Assembly (NCBI GenBank): GCA_017512285.1
Contig: JAFWGU010000024.1
Span: forward strand, 20,807-84,806
Direction of reading: 5' to 3'
From: Erysipelotrichaceae bacterium
Lineage (GTDB): Bacteria; Bacillota_I; Bacilli_A; Erysipelotrichales; Erysipelotrichaceae
DNA length: 64,000 bases
Both the position numbers and the translations under genes were made by a program. Shown here one piece after another: positions 49,481 to 56,574 of the stretch (position 1 is its first letter; each line of letters starts with the position of its first letter). Under the pieces are notes generated by a model. It ran no database searches, was not told where the DNA came from, and worked only from the letters and a program-made list of their open reading frames with translations.

Positions 49481-51447
49481 CTGATTAATTCCTCCTGTAT
49501 TGATCTATACCACTGTTCCATTTCGGTTCCCTTACGGACGAATACCGGCGGACAGCTGATCGGTGCCTCGATCTTATGACTGCCCTTGCCGTATTCCTTA
49601 CCGCTGAACAGATGTATCCATTCATCATCCGGTAATCTTACCGTTCTCTTTCTGGCGCCTTCTCTGTAAACAGGTGCCACCAGCATGTCTCTGCCCAGCA
49701 GGTATTCCGTCTTTTCTTCATAAGCCCAGTCCTCATCGTAGTGATAGAAGACCGGTCTCATTACCGGAATTCCCCTTTCGGCATTTTCCCTGATGAGTTT
49801 CTGCAGATATTCCTTAAGTGAATAGTGCAGCCAGCTCATCCAGGCCATATGCGTCAGGGTGTCCTCATCAGCGTCAAACTGAACGTTATTTACCGGCTGG
49901 TTGCCTTCGTGTGTTCTTAGTAACGGTGAGAAGGCGTTCATTTCCACCCAGCGCATCAGCAGTTCCTTACTGCGTTTAATGTGCATTATCGTCGTATAGC
50001 CGCCGGCATCGGAATGGGTCACCCCGAAGCCGCTCATGGCCAGTGACAAAGTTGCCGGGATGACTGACGGCAAGCCGTCATCCATTGACCAGTCAACATG
50101 CTGGTCTCCCGTCCACATCATCGGTGAATGCTTAAGTGTTCCGGTATATCCTGCTCTGGTAAAGTAGAATATCTCATTCTCCCTGCCGCATTCCCTTATT
50201 ACTTCCTCATTGAGCTTGGCCCAGATGGCCGGCCAGTCATTATGAATGGCTGCGGGGTCTTCCCCGCTGTACAGCACGGAATCTACCGGCAGATATTCGC
50301 CGAAGTCCGCCATCCAGCCGCTTAAGCCAAGTTCGATCATGTTCTTTCTGATTATGTCCTTATACCACTGATAAGCCTCAGGATTGGTGAAGTCCACCAT
50401 GGCAGCCGGGAAGGTCGTTATCTTGACCAGATAATCCTGCCCATCCCTGGTCTTGACGCAGTACCCCTTTTCAGAAGCTTCCTTATACAGATCCTTTTCC
50501 AATGCCAGAAACGGGTTAATGTAACCCAGGAAGTGTACGCCCTTCTTCTTCCATTCCCTTATCTTTTCATCAAGGTCTGGATACAGTTCCCTGTCCCACT
50601 GCCAGTTCCACATTACCTGATAGCCGAATCCGGTCCTCCGGCATCCGCACCAGTCCTGTGACCAGATGCCGCAGACCTTTACCCCGCTCTCCAGTGCCCT
50701 GTTAAGTTTCTCTTCAATCGTTTCCGTACCGCCCTGCATGGCCAGTATGGCGCCGTCATAGACCCAGTCAGGCAGCTGCCTCTGTCTTCCTAACAGATCA
50801 GTCAGTCTTTCAGAGATCTCCTCATAGCTGTTCTTCTCTTCGCAGATGAATCTCGGTTCTTCCTGCGTATGCAGAATGATCCTGCCCGGATCACGGAAAT
50901 CAAACTCCGCATAACGGTGCAGATCAGCGTGCAGATAGTATCCCCTGCTGGAAACATACGTCGGCTGAACGTAATATGATTCATACCGATGGTATGGCAG
51001 AGCAAAATCCGGACGCTTGCCCACGATTTTTTCCCTGATAATCTTATCGGAGATCCTTAAGGTATTCTGATGTTCAGCTACCCAGATCCTTGTTCTTTTG
51101 CCCTTCAGGTCAAATTCCGAATAGGTTTCCCCGCATCCATAGATGTGCTCATCTTTTTCCGTTGGCAGAGTTACCCAGAAGCGGTTCCACTTCCGGCCGC
51201 TCTTTGACGGGACGTAGCTGACAAAGATCCTGCCATCCCTTTGCTCAACGTTCAGGCCGTACCTGGCATTGCGATTGTCCTTAAACAGAACGGTAAAGCC
51301 GTTTTCCGTTTCCTCAATGCCGGTTCTGGTAAGTCTGATCTTCTGATAGGTCCTCTTACGATAACGAAAACTGCCGCGGCTCATCGTAAAACGGTTCTGA
51401 CCTTTTCCGACTGTCAGTTCGGCAGCTTTCCATGTTTCTAAAAGCAT
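49477..51447 (-). CDS. GH31 glycosidase of the sulfoquinovosidase (YihQ) subfamily with Gln at the sulfonate-Arg position
   Basis: 656 residues, similar in length to E. coli YihQ. Aligned by memory of that sequence, the middle of the protein runs without gaps (offset 24): nucleophile Asp381 in MADFGEYLPVD, acid/base Asp448 in MMWTGDQHVDW, Gln238, Gln264, Trp280 and Tyr484 all match YihQ Q262, Q288, W304 and Y508. The Arg that contacts the sulfonate (R301) is replaced by Gln277 in GYQVMWNW. There is no signal peptide, so it acts in the cytoplasm on an imported glycoside. It is the first gene of a five-gene operon with a promoter at 51500-51508. Confidence 0.93.
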   Translation of the reverse strand: MLLETWKAAELTVGKGQNRFTMSRGSFRYRKRTYQKIRLTRTGIEETENGFTVLFKDNRNARYGLNVEQRDGRIFVSYVPSKSGRKWNRFWVTLPTEKDEHIYGCGETYSEFDLKGKRTRIWVAEHQNTLRISDKIIREKIVGKRPDFALPYHRYESYYVQPTYVSSRGYYLHADLHRYAEFDFRDPGRIILHTQEEPRFICEEKNSYEEISERLTDLLGRQRQLPDWVYDGAILAMQGGTETIEEKLNRALESGVKVCGIWSQDWCGCRRTGFGYQVMWNWQWDRELYPDLDEKIREWKKKGVHFLGYINPFLALEKDLYKEASEKGYCVKTRDGQDYLVKITTFPAAMVDFTNPEAYQWYKDIIRKNMIELGLSGWMADFGEYLPVDSVLYSGEDPAAIHNDWPAIWAKLNEEVIRECGRENEIFYFTRAGYTGTLKHSPMMWTGDQHVDWSMDDGLPSVIPATLSLAMSGFGVTHSDAGGYTTIMHIKRSKELLMRWVEMNAFSPLLRTHEGNQPVNNVQFDADEDTLTHMAWMSWLHYSLKEYLQKLIRENAERGIPVMRPVFYHYDEDWAYEEKTEYLLGRDMLVAPVYREGARKRTVRLPDDEWIHLFSGKEYGKGSHKIEAPISCPPVFVRKGTEMEQWYRSIQEELIR

Positions 51448-51499
51448 CTCGTATCCCCCTCAGTGATAGATTATTATTAGTTCACTTATCGTCCCTATA

Positions 51500-51508
51500 A
51501 TTATAACA
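51500..51508 (-). promoter_or_regulatory. Extended -10 promoter of the GH31 operon
   Basis: Minus-strand TGTTATAAT, about 53 bases before ATG 51447. No good -35; AT-rich sequence with an ATAATTAT palindrome lies further upstream. No regulator gene is adjacent. Confidence 0.6.
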
Positions 51509-51557
51509 TAGTAAGCTGCCGATACAGTCTCATAATTATATAAATTGTCCCACCAGA

Positions 51558-51580
51558 TAAAAAAGCTGCCTGAGCAGCTT
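51558..51580 (-). terminator. Rho-independent terminator
   Basis: Stem AAGCTGC / GCAGCTT with a CTGA loop and TTTTTTATC on the minus strand, ending the GNAT genes. Confidence 0.85.
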
Positions 51581-51586
51581 GCGTAT

Positions 51587-52039
51587 TCAGATTTTCCTGT
51601 ACAGTCTGGCACTCCAGAATACCATCCCCAGCTCTTCAATGTAGAAGTGCAGGATTGCCTTCCAGTTCTTCGTAGCGGTACTTACCATGATGTATTCCAC
51701 TTCATTTCTGACCGTATCTTCCAGACAACCGAACAGTTTTCTTCCTATCCCCTGACTGCGTAATTCAGGTCTGACGTACAGTTCATCAACTTCAAAGCAT
51801 GGCGTACCGTCAGGCATGATCGAAGTTGATCTTTCAGCCTTTTCCACGCAGCCGAAAAGATAGCCGACGGTCTTTCCATTCATTTCAGCCAGAAAGATCC
51901 TCTTGCCCTCAATGTCGCTTCTTTCATTTCTCCGGTATCCGGTACAGCTGTTTTCCTGTTCCCAGTCCACTGACATCTCTATCAGTTTCTCAAGAACTTC
52001 CTCAGTCAGTTCGGTTTCCCTTATGGTTATTTCTCTCAT
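51587..52039 (-). CDS. GNAT-family N-acetyltransferase
   Basis: 150 residues. The acetyl-CoA loop is LYVRPELRSQGIGRKLFGCL (about 88-107), with CFEVDE as the preceding strand, and the end TKNWKAILHFYIEELGMVFW shows the usual GNAT C-terminal helix and strand. Acceptor unknown. GAGGTG precedes the start. It follows another GNAT gene by 12 bases, and the pair probably form a transcript with the promoter near 52534. Confidence 0.85.
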   Translation of the reverse strand: MREITIRETELTEEVLEKLIEMSVDWEQENSCTGYRRNERSDIEGKRIFLAEMNGKTVGYLFGCVEKAERSTSIMPDGTPCFEVDELYVRPELRSQGIGRKLFGCLEDTVRNEVEYIMVSTATKNWKAILHFYIEELGMVFWSARLYRKI

Positions 52040-52051
52040 GGAATCACCTCA

Positions 52052-52510
52052 TCACTTTATGTCGATCCAGATGCCGATATCCCGCATCAGGGAGTCAGGT
52101 ATGTTCTTATAAAAGCGCTGGGCTTCCTCATTGGCTGCCGTCAGAGCGATCAGAGTGGTGACGCCTCTTTCCTTAAGCTTCTTTCTCAACTCTTCCAGCA
52201 GCTTCTGCGCTACGCCATGATGACGGTAGCTTTTCAAAACGCAGATCCAGTCAAGGTAGGCCTTGGTTGAACCGTCAAAGTGACTGCTGATCATTGAACT
52301 GTCGATCCTGCCGACAACCCTGCCGTCAGCATACGCCAGTAAGGAAATGGAATCGGAAAAGGAACTGTCCGCAAAGCTGGCAGCTACGCTCTTCTTATAA
52401 TCTTCATCGATCTCCCAGCCCCAGAAATCCTCTTCCTTACGCAGATCACTTTCAAACTGCAGGACGTCTTCAATTCTTTCGGCTGTATAAGGTCTTATTT
52501 CAATGTTCAT
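52052..52510 (-). CDS. GNAT-family N-acetyltransferase
   Basis: 152 residues. A strand DWICVLKSYRHHGVAQKLLE contains the acetyl-CoA binding loop with RxxGxA-type residues (about 90-105), and TTLIALTAANEEAQRFYKNI is the typical C-terminal helix. Domain length fits a GNAT acetyltransferase; substrate unknown. GAGGAA lies upstream of the start. Adjacent to a second GNAT gene on the same strand (12-base gap). Confidence 0.85.
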   Translation of the reverse strand: MNIEIRPYTAERIEDVLQFESDLRKEEDFWGWEIDEDYKKSVAASFADSSFSDSISLLAYADGRVVGRIDSSMISSHFDGSTKAYLDWICVLKSYRHHGVAQKLLEELRKKLKERGVTTLIALTAANEEAQRFYKNIPDSLMRDIGIWIDIK

Positions 52511-52533
52511 ACCTGATTCCTCACGCTAATATA

Positions 52534-52542
52534 ATTCTAGCA
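52534..52542 (-). promoter_or_regulatory. Extended -10 promoter for GNAT pair
   Basis: Minus-strand TGCTAGAAT, about 24 bases upstream of the start at 52510. Confidence 0.5.
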
Positions 52543-52561
52543 CTGCTGCTTTCTTATCCAA

Positions 52562-52590
52562 AGAAAAACCGTTCCCACAGGGGAAACGGT
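52562..52590 (-). terminator. Rho-independent terminator
   Basis: Stem ACCGTTTCC / GGGAACGGT type (52568-52590) followed by TTTTTC on the minus strand, ending the XRE operon. Confidence 0.75.
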
Positions 52591-52595
52591 CGTTG

Positions 52596-52853
52596 TCATA
52601 TCCTGATCACTACTCTGGTTCCGTCCTTTGCCTCAACCTCAACCAGATTGAAGTGGCCGTTCATTCTGACATATTCCTCAAGAATGTCAACACTTTCTGC
52701 AATCATGCCGCTGTACATCATGATGTCCTGCTTCTGATCATCATCGGTGTACTTCAGGGCGATACGCCATATCCAGCGCGATCTTAATACGCCGATCGGG
52801 AAGGTGAGCTTGATAGGAAAACGCAGTTCGGGCGTTGTTACCAGTATCTTCAT
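52596..52853 (-). CDS. Small unrecognised protein coupled to an XRE regulator
   Basis: 85 residues. The stretch ELRFPIKLTFPIGVLRSRWI followed by DILEEYVRMNGHFNLVEVEA and KDGTRVVIRI has the same order as the C-terminal half of the adjacent XRE protein (VDGDRVRINLPMAAVKIFVN and later ADGDHVRILVE). This suggests a shared SHOCT-like or YvlB-like domain. Its start overlaps the upstream stop by 4 bases and lacks a good binding site, which indicates translation by coupling. Function is not known. Confidence 0.65.
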   Translation of the reverse strand: MKILVTTPELRFPIKLTFPIGVLRSRWIWRIALKYTDDDQKQDIMMYSGMIAESVDILEEYVRMNGHFNLVEVEAKDGTRVVIRI

Positions 52854-53341
52854 ATCGATTCAACCAGAATTCTTACATGATCTCCGTCTGCACTGTCCAC
52901 TGATACCAGTTCCCCGATCACACCCTGTTCGACCAGGGCAAAGATCTGGTTGAAGTCAATGTTCTCCAGAGCCTTGTTCCCTGAGAAAACCTTTACTGAA
53001 TCGTTATTGACAAAGATCTTAACGGCGGCCATCGGCAGATTGATCCTTACCCTGTCGCCATCTACGCTGTCAACGATGATCCTGAAGACCAGCTGATTGA
53101 TGTCCTTGCGCTGTTCAGTAGGCAGATATACCGGTTCGATCTTATTCTTTCCCAGTAATTCATCCGTTGAGATGTTGAATATGTCTGCCAGCTTCAGCAA
53201 GGTATCGATATCAGGTGATGTCAGGTCATTCTCCCACTTGCTGACGGCCTGAGCGGAAATGTTCAGTCTGTCGGCAATGTCATTCTGGGTCAGATTATTC
53301 TGTCTTCTTAACTCTGCAAGTCTTGCTCCAAAGCTTTCCAT
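52850..53341 (-). CDS. XRE-family regulator with SHOCT-like C-terminal domain
   Basis: 163 residues. The helix-turn-helix (NNLTQNDIADRLNISAQAVS, KWENDLTSPDIDTLLKLADI) occupies about 10-65. The C-terminal half repeats the motif VDGDRVRINLP and ADGDHVRILV, which also appears in the next small protein. The signature resembles the YvlB/SHOCT-like domain found in regulators of envelope stress. AGGAGG precedes the start. A coupled gene (52596-52853) follows. Ligand unknown. Confidence 0.85.
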   Translation of the reverse strand: MESFGARLAELRRQNNLTQNDIADRLNISAQAVSKWENDLTSPDIDTLLKLADIFNISTDELLGKNKIEPVYLPTEQRKDINQLVFRIIVDSVDGDRVRINLPMAAVKIFVNNDSVKVFSGNKALENIDFNQIFALVEQGVIGELVSVDSADGDHVRILVESI

Positions 53342-53573
53342 GTTGTTACCTCCTGCTTACACTGTCATTTTCCGTTTTTCGCGCTTCAATATGAAGCGTT
53401 CAGACGTTGAATTGCTAACCTGTTCGTTGTTTTTTCACTAACCAGTTTGTTTAGTTGACTTAATTATACCATTTTCAGCAGATATATCAGTTAATCATAT
53501 CTGTAGATTTGAAAGTAAAACCGATATAAAATAGGACTGATAGAAATAAATGATAGTCAAATGGGAGGTGTCC
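53342..53573. other. Intergenic region between divergent XRE and PepV genes
   Basis: About 230 bases, AT-rich, that must hold the promoters for the XRE gene (leftward) and the PepV gene (rightward). I see no clear consensus -35/-10 pair on either strand apart from weak matches (TTGAAA at 53509-53514) and no coding frame of note. Confidence 0.5.
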
Positions 53574-54992
53574 ATGAACAGAGAATATTTGGATAAGATT
53601 TACAAGTTTATTGATGATAACCGCGACAACATCGTTGAAGACCTCATCAGAGTATGCCGCATTGAGAGCGTTACGCAGAACGATTCCGACGTCAAGCCGT
53701 TCGGCCAGTCCTGCCGGAACGTGCTGGACTACATGCTGATGGAAGGTATTGAACAGGGTTTCAAGACAGCCAACCACGAATACTATGTCGGCAGCATCTC
53801 CTACGACATCGGTGCAGAAAAGAGGATCGGCATCCTGGCTCACCTGGACGTCGTACCGGCAGGTGAAGACTGGACGATCACCGAGCCTTATAACCCGATC
53901 GTCAAGGATGGAATGCTCTTCGGCAGAGGAACCGGTGATGACAAGTCAGGCGCAGTTGCCGGACTGTACATCATGCAGGCCTTCAGGGAACTTAACATCC
54001 CGATCAGAAACAACATTGAAGTATTATTAGGTACCAACGAGGAAACAGGCATGAAGGACATGGCCTACTACACAGCCCACTACAAGGCTCCTGACTTCAC
54101 CTTCGTACCTGATGCAGGATTCCCAGGCGCAGCCGGTGAATTCGGCAGATTAAGATATGTACTGACCTCCAGGAAGAAACTGTCAGACGACTTCGTCAAC
54201 ATGTATGCTGGCAGTGCCTTCAACATCATTCCCAACAAGGCTACCGTCGTACTGAAGAAGGATACGGCAATTGACTATAAGAATCTGCCGGAAGACTTCA
54301 CCATAACGGAAACCGAAGAAGGAATCGAGATCGTTGCTCCAGGTGTCACGACTCACGCAGCCGGACCGGAAAGAGGCGTCAATGCCATTCACGTTCTGAC
54401 AAATGCCTTAATGAAGGTTGAAGGCATGAAGCCGGAAGACCGCAAGATCATCGAATTCATCGACAACGTCAATAACGATTACTACGGATCATTCCTAGGC
54501 ATCGATAACAAGGACGAAGTATCAGGCCAGACCGTTTCATCAGGAACCGTCCTGAAGTTCAATGGCGGCAACATCTCCTTACTGAATGACTGCCGTTACT
54601 GCGTAACTGACAACGGCGACCGTCTGGAAAAGAACGTTACCGAAAAGGCTGACGAATGGGATTTTGACACCTTCGTTGAGGAAAAGACGTACGGCTATGC
54701 CCTGGATGTCAACGGTCCGATCATTCAGACCATCAACAAGGTATACCAGGAATTCTCAGGTCATACCGACCGTGAGATCCTGATCGGCAAGGGCGGCACC
54801 TATGCCGGCACACTGCCGAATGCCTTCGCAACCGGCTGCATATACCGTGAAAACTGGGGCGAAACACCTGACTTCCTGCCGGCCGGACACGGCGGTGCCC
54901 ATCAGCCTGATGAATTCATCGTCATCGATGACTACATCAAGGGCATCAAGCTATTGGTAACGATGATCCTGGCCGTAGACGAAATACTCTAA
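53574..54992 (+). CDS. pepV: PepV/Sapep-type metal-dependent dipeptidase (M20)
   Basis: About 472 residues, the usual length for PepV. M20 metal-ligand blocks are present: GILAHLDVVPAGEDWTI, LFGRGTGDDKSGAVAGLYIM and LLGTNEETGMKD, with the catalytic base Glu in the last. The C-terminal lid (INKVYQEFSGHTDREILIGK, then GGTYAGTLPN) and final GGAHQPDEFIVIDDYIKGIK complete the fold. It cleaves dipeptides in the cytoplasm using Zn2+ or Mn2+. I chose ATG 53574, with GGGAGG 6 bases upstream; a frame extends to 53550. A strong terminator follows. Confidence 0.93.
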   Translation: MNREYLDKIYKFIDDNRDNIVEDLIRVCRIESVTQNDSDVKPFGQSCRNVLDYMLMEGIEQGFKTANHEYYVGSISYDIGAEKRIGILAHLDVVPAGEDWTITEPYNPIVKDGMLFGRGTGDDKSGAVAGLYIMQAFRELNIPIRNNIEVLLGTNEETGMKDMAYYTAHYKAPDFTFVPDAGFPGAAGEFGRLRYVLTSRKKLSDDFVNMYAGSAFNIIPNKATVVLKKDTAIDYKNLPEDFTITETEEGIEIVAPGVTTHAAGPERGVNAIHVLTNALMKVEGMKPEDRKIIEFIDNVNNDYYGSFLGIDNKDEVSGQTVSSGTVLKFNGGNISLLNDCRYCVTDNGDRLEKNVTEKADEWDFDTFVEEKTYGYALDVNGPIIQTINKVYQEFSGHTDREILIGKGGTYAGTLPNAFATGCIYRENWGETPDFLPAGHGGAHQPDEFIVIDDYIKGIKLLVTMILAVDEIL

Positions 54993-55032
54993 AGACGACA
55001 AAACCTCCGATTCTCGGAGGTTTTGTCTTTAT
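54993..55032 (+). terminator. Strong bidirectional rho-independent terminator
   Basis: Long perfect stem AAAGACGACAAAACCTCCGA / TCGGAGGTTTTGTC.. with a TTC loop and T-tracts on both strands. It separates PepV and the convergent membrane-protein gene. Confidence 0.9.
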
Positions 55033-55520
55033 CTTAACAGCGTACAGATCCAGGCCATCACAAGCGATGCTGGGATGTACGCCAGTGTTTCCGTCAGCTG
55101 CTGCCGGTAATTATATCCGAAGCTGTCATAGCCTTCACTGCCCTCGGTTTCCGGATAGTAGTGCTGAAAGAAGCGGGATCTGGTCAGCAGGAACCAGTCG
55201 AAGAACACGATGTCAAAGGCCTTCATCAGCAGTAACATGATCAGATATCTCAAAAACAGCCGGCAGAAACTGAATTCGTTTCTTAACCCGTCATACCCTG
55301 CATAGATGAATGAGAACAGAAACATGCAGATGGCCAGACTCATTAAGAGCAATCCCAGCATTTTCTGTCCGGCAAAACGCGGTTTGTGATCCAGTACTTT
55401 TTCCTGAATGTCCTTAGGCGCGGTGGTAAAGAACCTCCGGTCCTGAACCAGGGCGACTGCCGCATACAGTAACAGAAACAGCGCTGCCATCATGACAAAC
55501 GATAACAATAACGTAACCAT
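55029..55520 (-). CDS. Membrane protein, paralogue of the 22694-23179 protein
   Basis: 163 residues with four hydrophobic segments. APKDIQEKVLDHKPRFAGQK and MKAFDIVFFDWFLLTRSRFF correspond to the two conserved blocks of the protein at 22694. Length and helix spacing also agree, so these are probably paralogues. No function is known. GAAGGTG precedes the start. It lies 14 bases after the ZIP gene, so it may share that operon. Confidence 0.72.
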   Translation of the reverse strand: MVTLLLSFVMMAALFLLLYAAVALVQDRRFFTTAPKDIQEKVLDHKPRFAGQKMLGLLLMSLAICMFLFSFIYAGYDGLRNEFSFCRLFLRYLIMLLLMKAFDIVFFDWFLLTRSRFFQHYYPETEGSEGYDSFGYNYRQQLTETLAYIPASLVMAWICTLLR

Positions 55521-55534
55521 GAATGCTTCACCTT

Positions 55535-56320
55535 CTATCCCAATGCCACGTCAAGAGCCATCATCAGAATGAAGCCCAGCGAGAACATGACTACCCCGAT
55601 GTTGGAATGATGACCTGAAGACATTTCCGGTATCAGTTCCTCCACGACGACATACATCATGGCTCCGGCCGCAAAGCTCAGCGTATACGGCATTACCGAT
55701 ACGATGAACGATGAGGCGATGACCGTAAGCAGTCCGAATACCGGTTCAACTGCCCCGGACAGTACCCCATCTATGAAGGCTGCGGTCCTGCTTTTACCCT
55801 GAGCATGCAGCGGCATGGAGATTATCGCTCCTTCCGGGAAGTTCTGGATGGCAATGCCCAAGGCCAGAGCCAATGCCCCGCCTGCCGTTATTTCCGCTGA
55901 ACCGCTGATGAAGCCGGCATAGACGACACCTACAGCCATTCCTTCCGGAATGTTGTGCAGGGTCACTGCCAGTAACATCATCATCGTCTTGTGCAGCGAA
56001 CTGCTCGGGCCTTCCGGTTCGTCAGAATTCATGTGCATGTGCGGGGTAACCGTATCCAGGAATAACAGGAAGGCTATGCCGACGGCAAATCCGGTGGCTG
56101 CCGGCAGAAATGCCCACTTGTCAAGATGTGCCGACTGCTCCATGGCCGGGATAAGCAGACTCCATACTGAAGCAGCCGTCATGACTCCTGAGGCAAAGCC
56201 GGTCAGAGACTTCTGGACTTTGTCGTTAAGTTCCTTCTTCATGAAGTACACGCAGAAAGAACCGGCAGCCGTGCCGATCAGAGGTATCAGTAATCCGATA
56301 ATTACTTCCCTGGTGATCAT
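55535..56320 (-). CDS. ZIP-family metal transporter
   Basis: 261 residues with about eight helices. The family signatures are LHNIPEGMAVGVVYAG (metal-binding His, helix 4) and QNFPEGAIISMPLHAQGKSR (helix 5), both with the proper PEG motif. A loop MHMNSDEPEGPSSSL between helices 3 and 4 carries His and acidic residues as the variable metal loop. ZIP proteins import Zn2+, Mn2+ or Fe2+ into the cytoplasm. It overlaps the HMA gene by 4 bases and is co-transcribed with it. Confidence 0.93.
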   Translation of the reverse strand: MITREVIIGLLIPLIGTAAGSFCVYFMKKELNDKVQKSLTGFASGVMTAASVWSLLIPAMEQSAHLDKWAFLPAATGFAVGIAFLLFLDTVTPHMHMNSDEPEGPSSSLHKTMMMLLAVTLHNIPEGMAVGVVYAGFISGSAEITAGGALALALGIAIQNFPEGAIISMPLHAQGKSRTAAFIDGVLSGAVEPVFGLLTVIASSFIVSVMPYTLSFAAGAMMYVVVEELIPEMSSGHHSNIGVVMFSLGFILMMALDVALG

Positions 56321-56574
56321 CTCAATATACCAAACAGTCCTTTGCTTTCATACGGTTCAACGGTCATGGACTTCATCTCATAACCGGTATCTCCTATTGC
56401 CTTCTTAAGCATTTCCTCATCAACAGGCTCATCGCTCAGAAATACGGTCTCACCCTTTCTGAATGACGATGACACCTTGCCGGCACCAGGAACTGCCTTT
56501 CTTACCGTCTCATTCATGTGGGCTTCGCACATGTTGCAGGCCATGCCTTCTATCTTCAATGTTATCTTATTCAT
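56317..56574 (-). CDS. Heavy-metal-associated domain protein (CopZ-like)
   Basis: 85 residues. A ferredoxin-like HMA fold starts ITLKIEGMACNMCEAHMNET, with the metal-binding CxxC (CNMC), and continues KVSSSFRKGETVFLSDEPVD and EEMLKKAIGDTGYEMKSMTV. It differs from CopZ in a C-terminal extension of about 10 residues. It would carry Cu+ or Zn2+ in the cytoplasm. GGGGG precedes the start. Both its ends overlap neighbours by 4 bases, so this is the middle gene of a tight three-gene operon. Confidence 0.92.
   Translation of the reverse strand: MNKITLKIEGMACNMCEAHMNETVRKAVPGAGKVSSSFRKGETVFLSDEPVDEEMLKKAIGDTGYEMKSMTVEPYESKGLFGILR

Noticed and set aside
45083..51447. Classical sulfoglycolysis (sulfo-EMP or sulfo-transaldolase) operon
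   Set aside because: The required kinase, aldolase or transaldolase is not in the unit, and the GH31 lacks the sulfonate-binding Arg. Kept as a related but different pathway.
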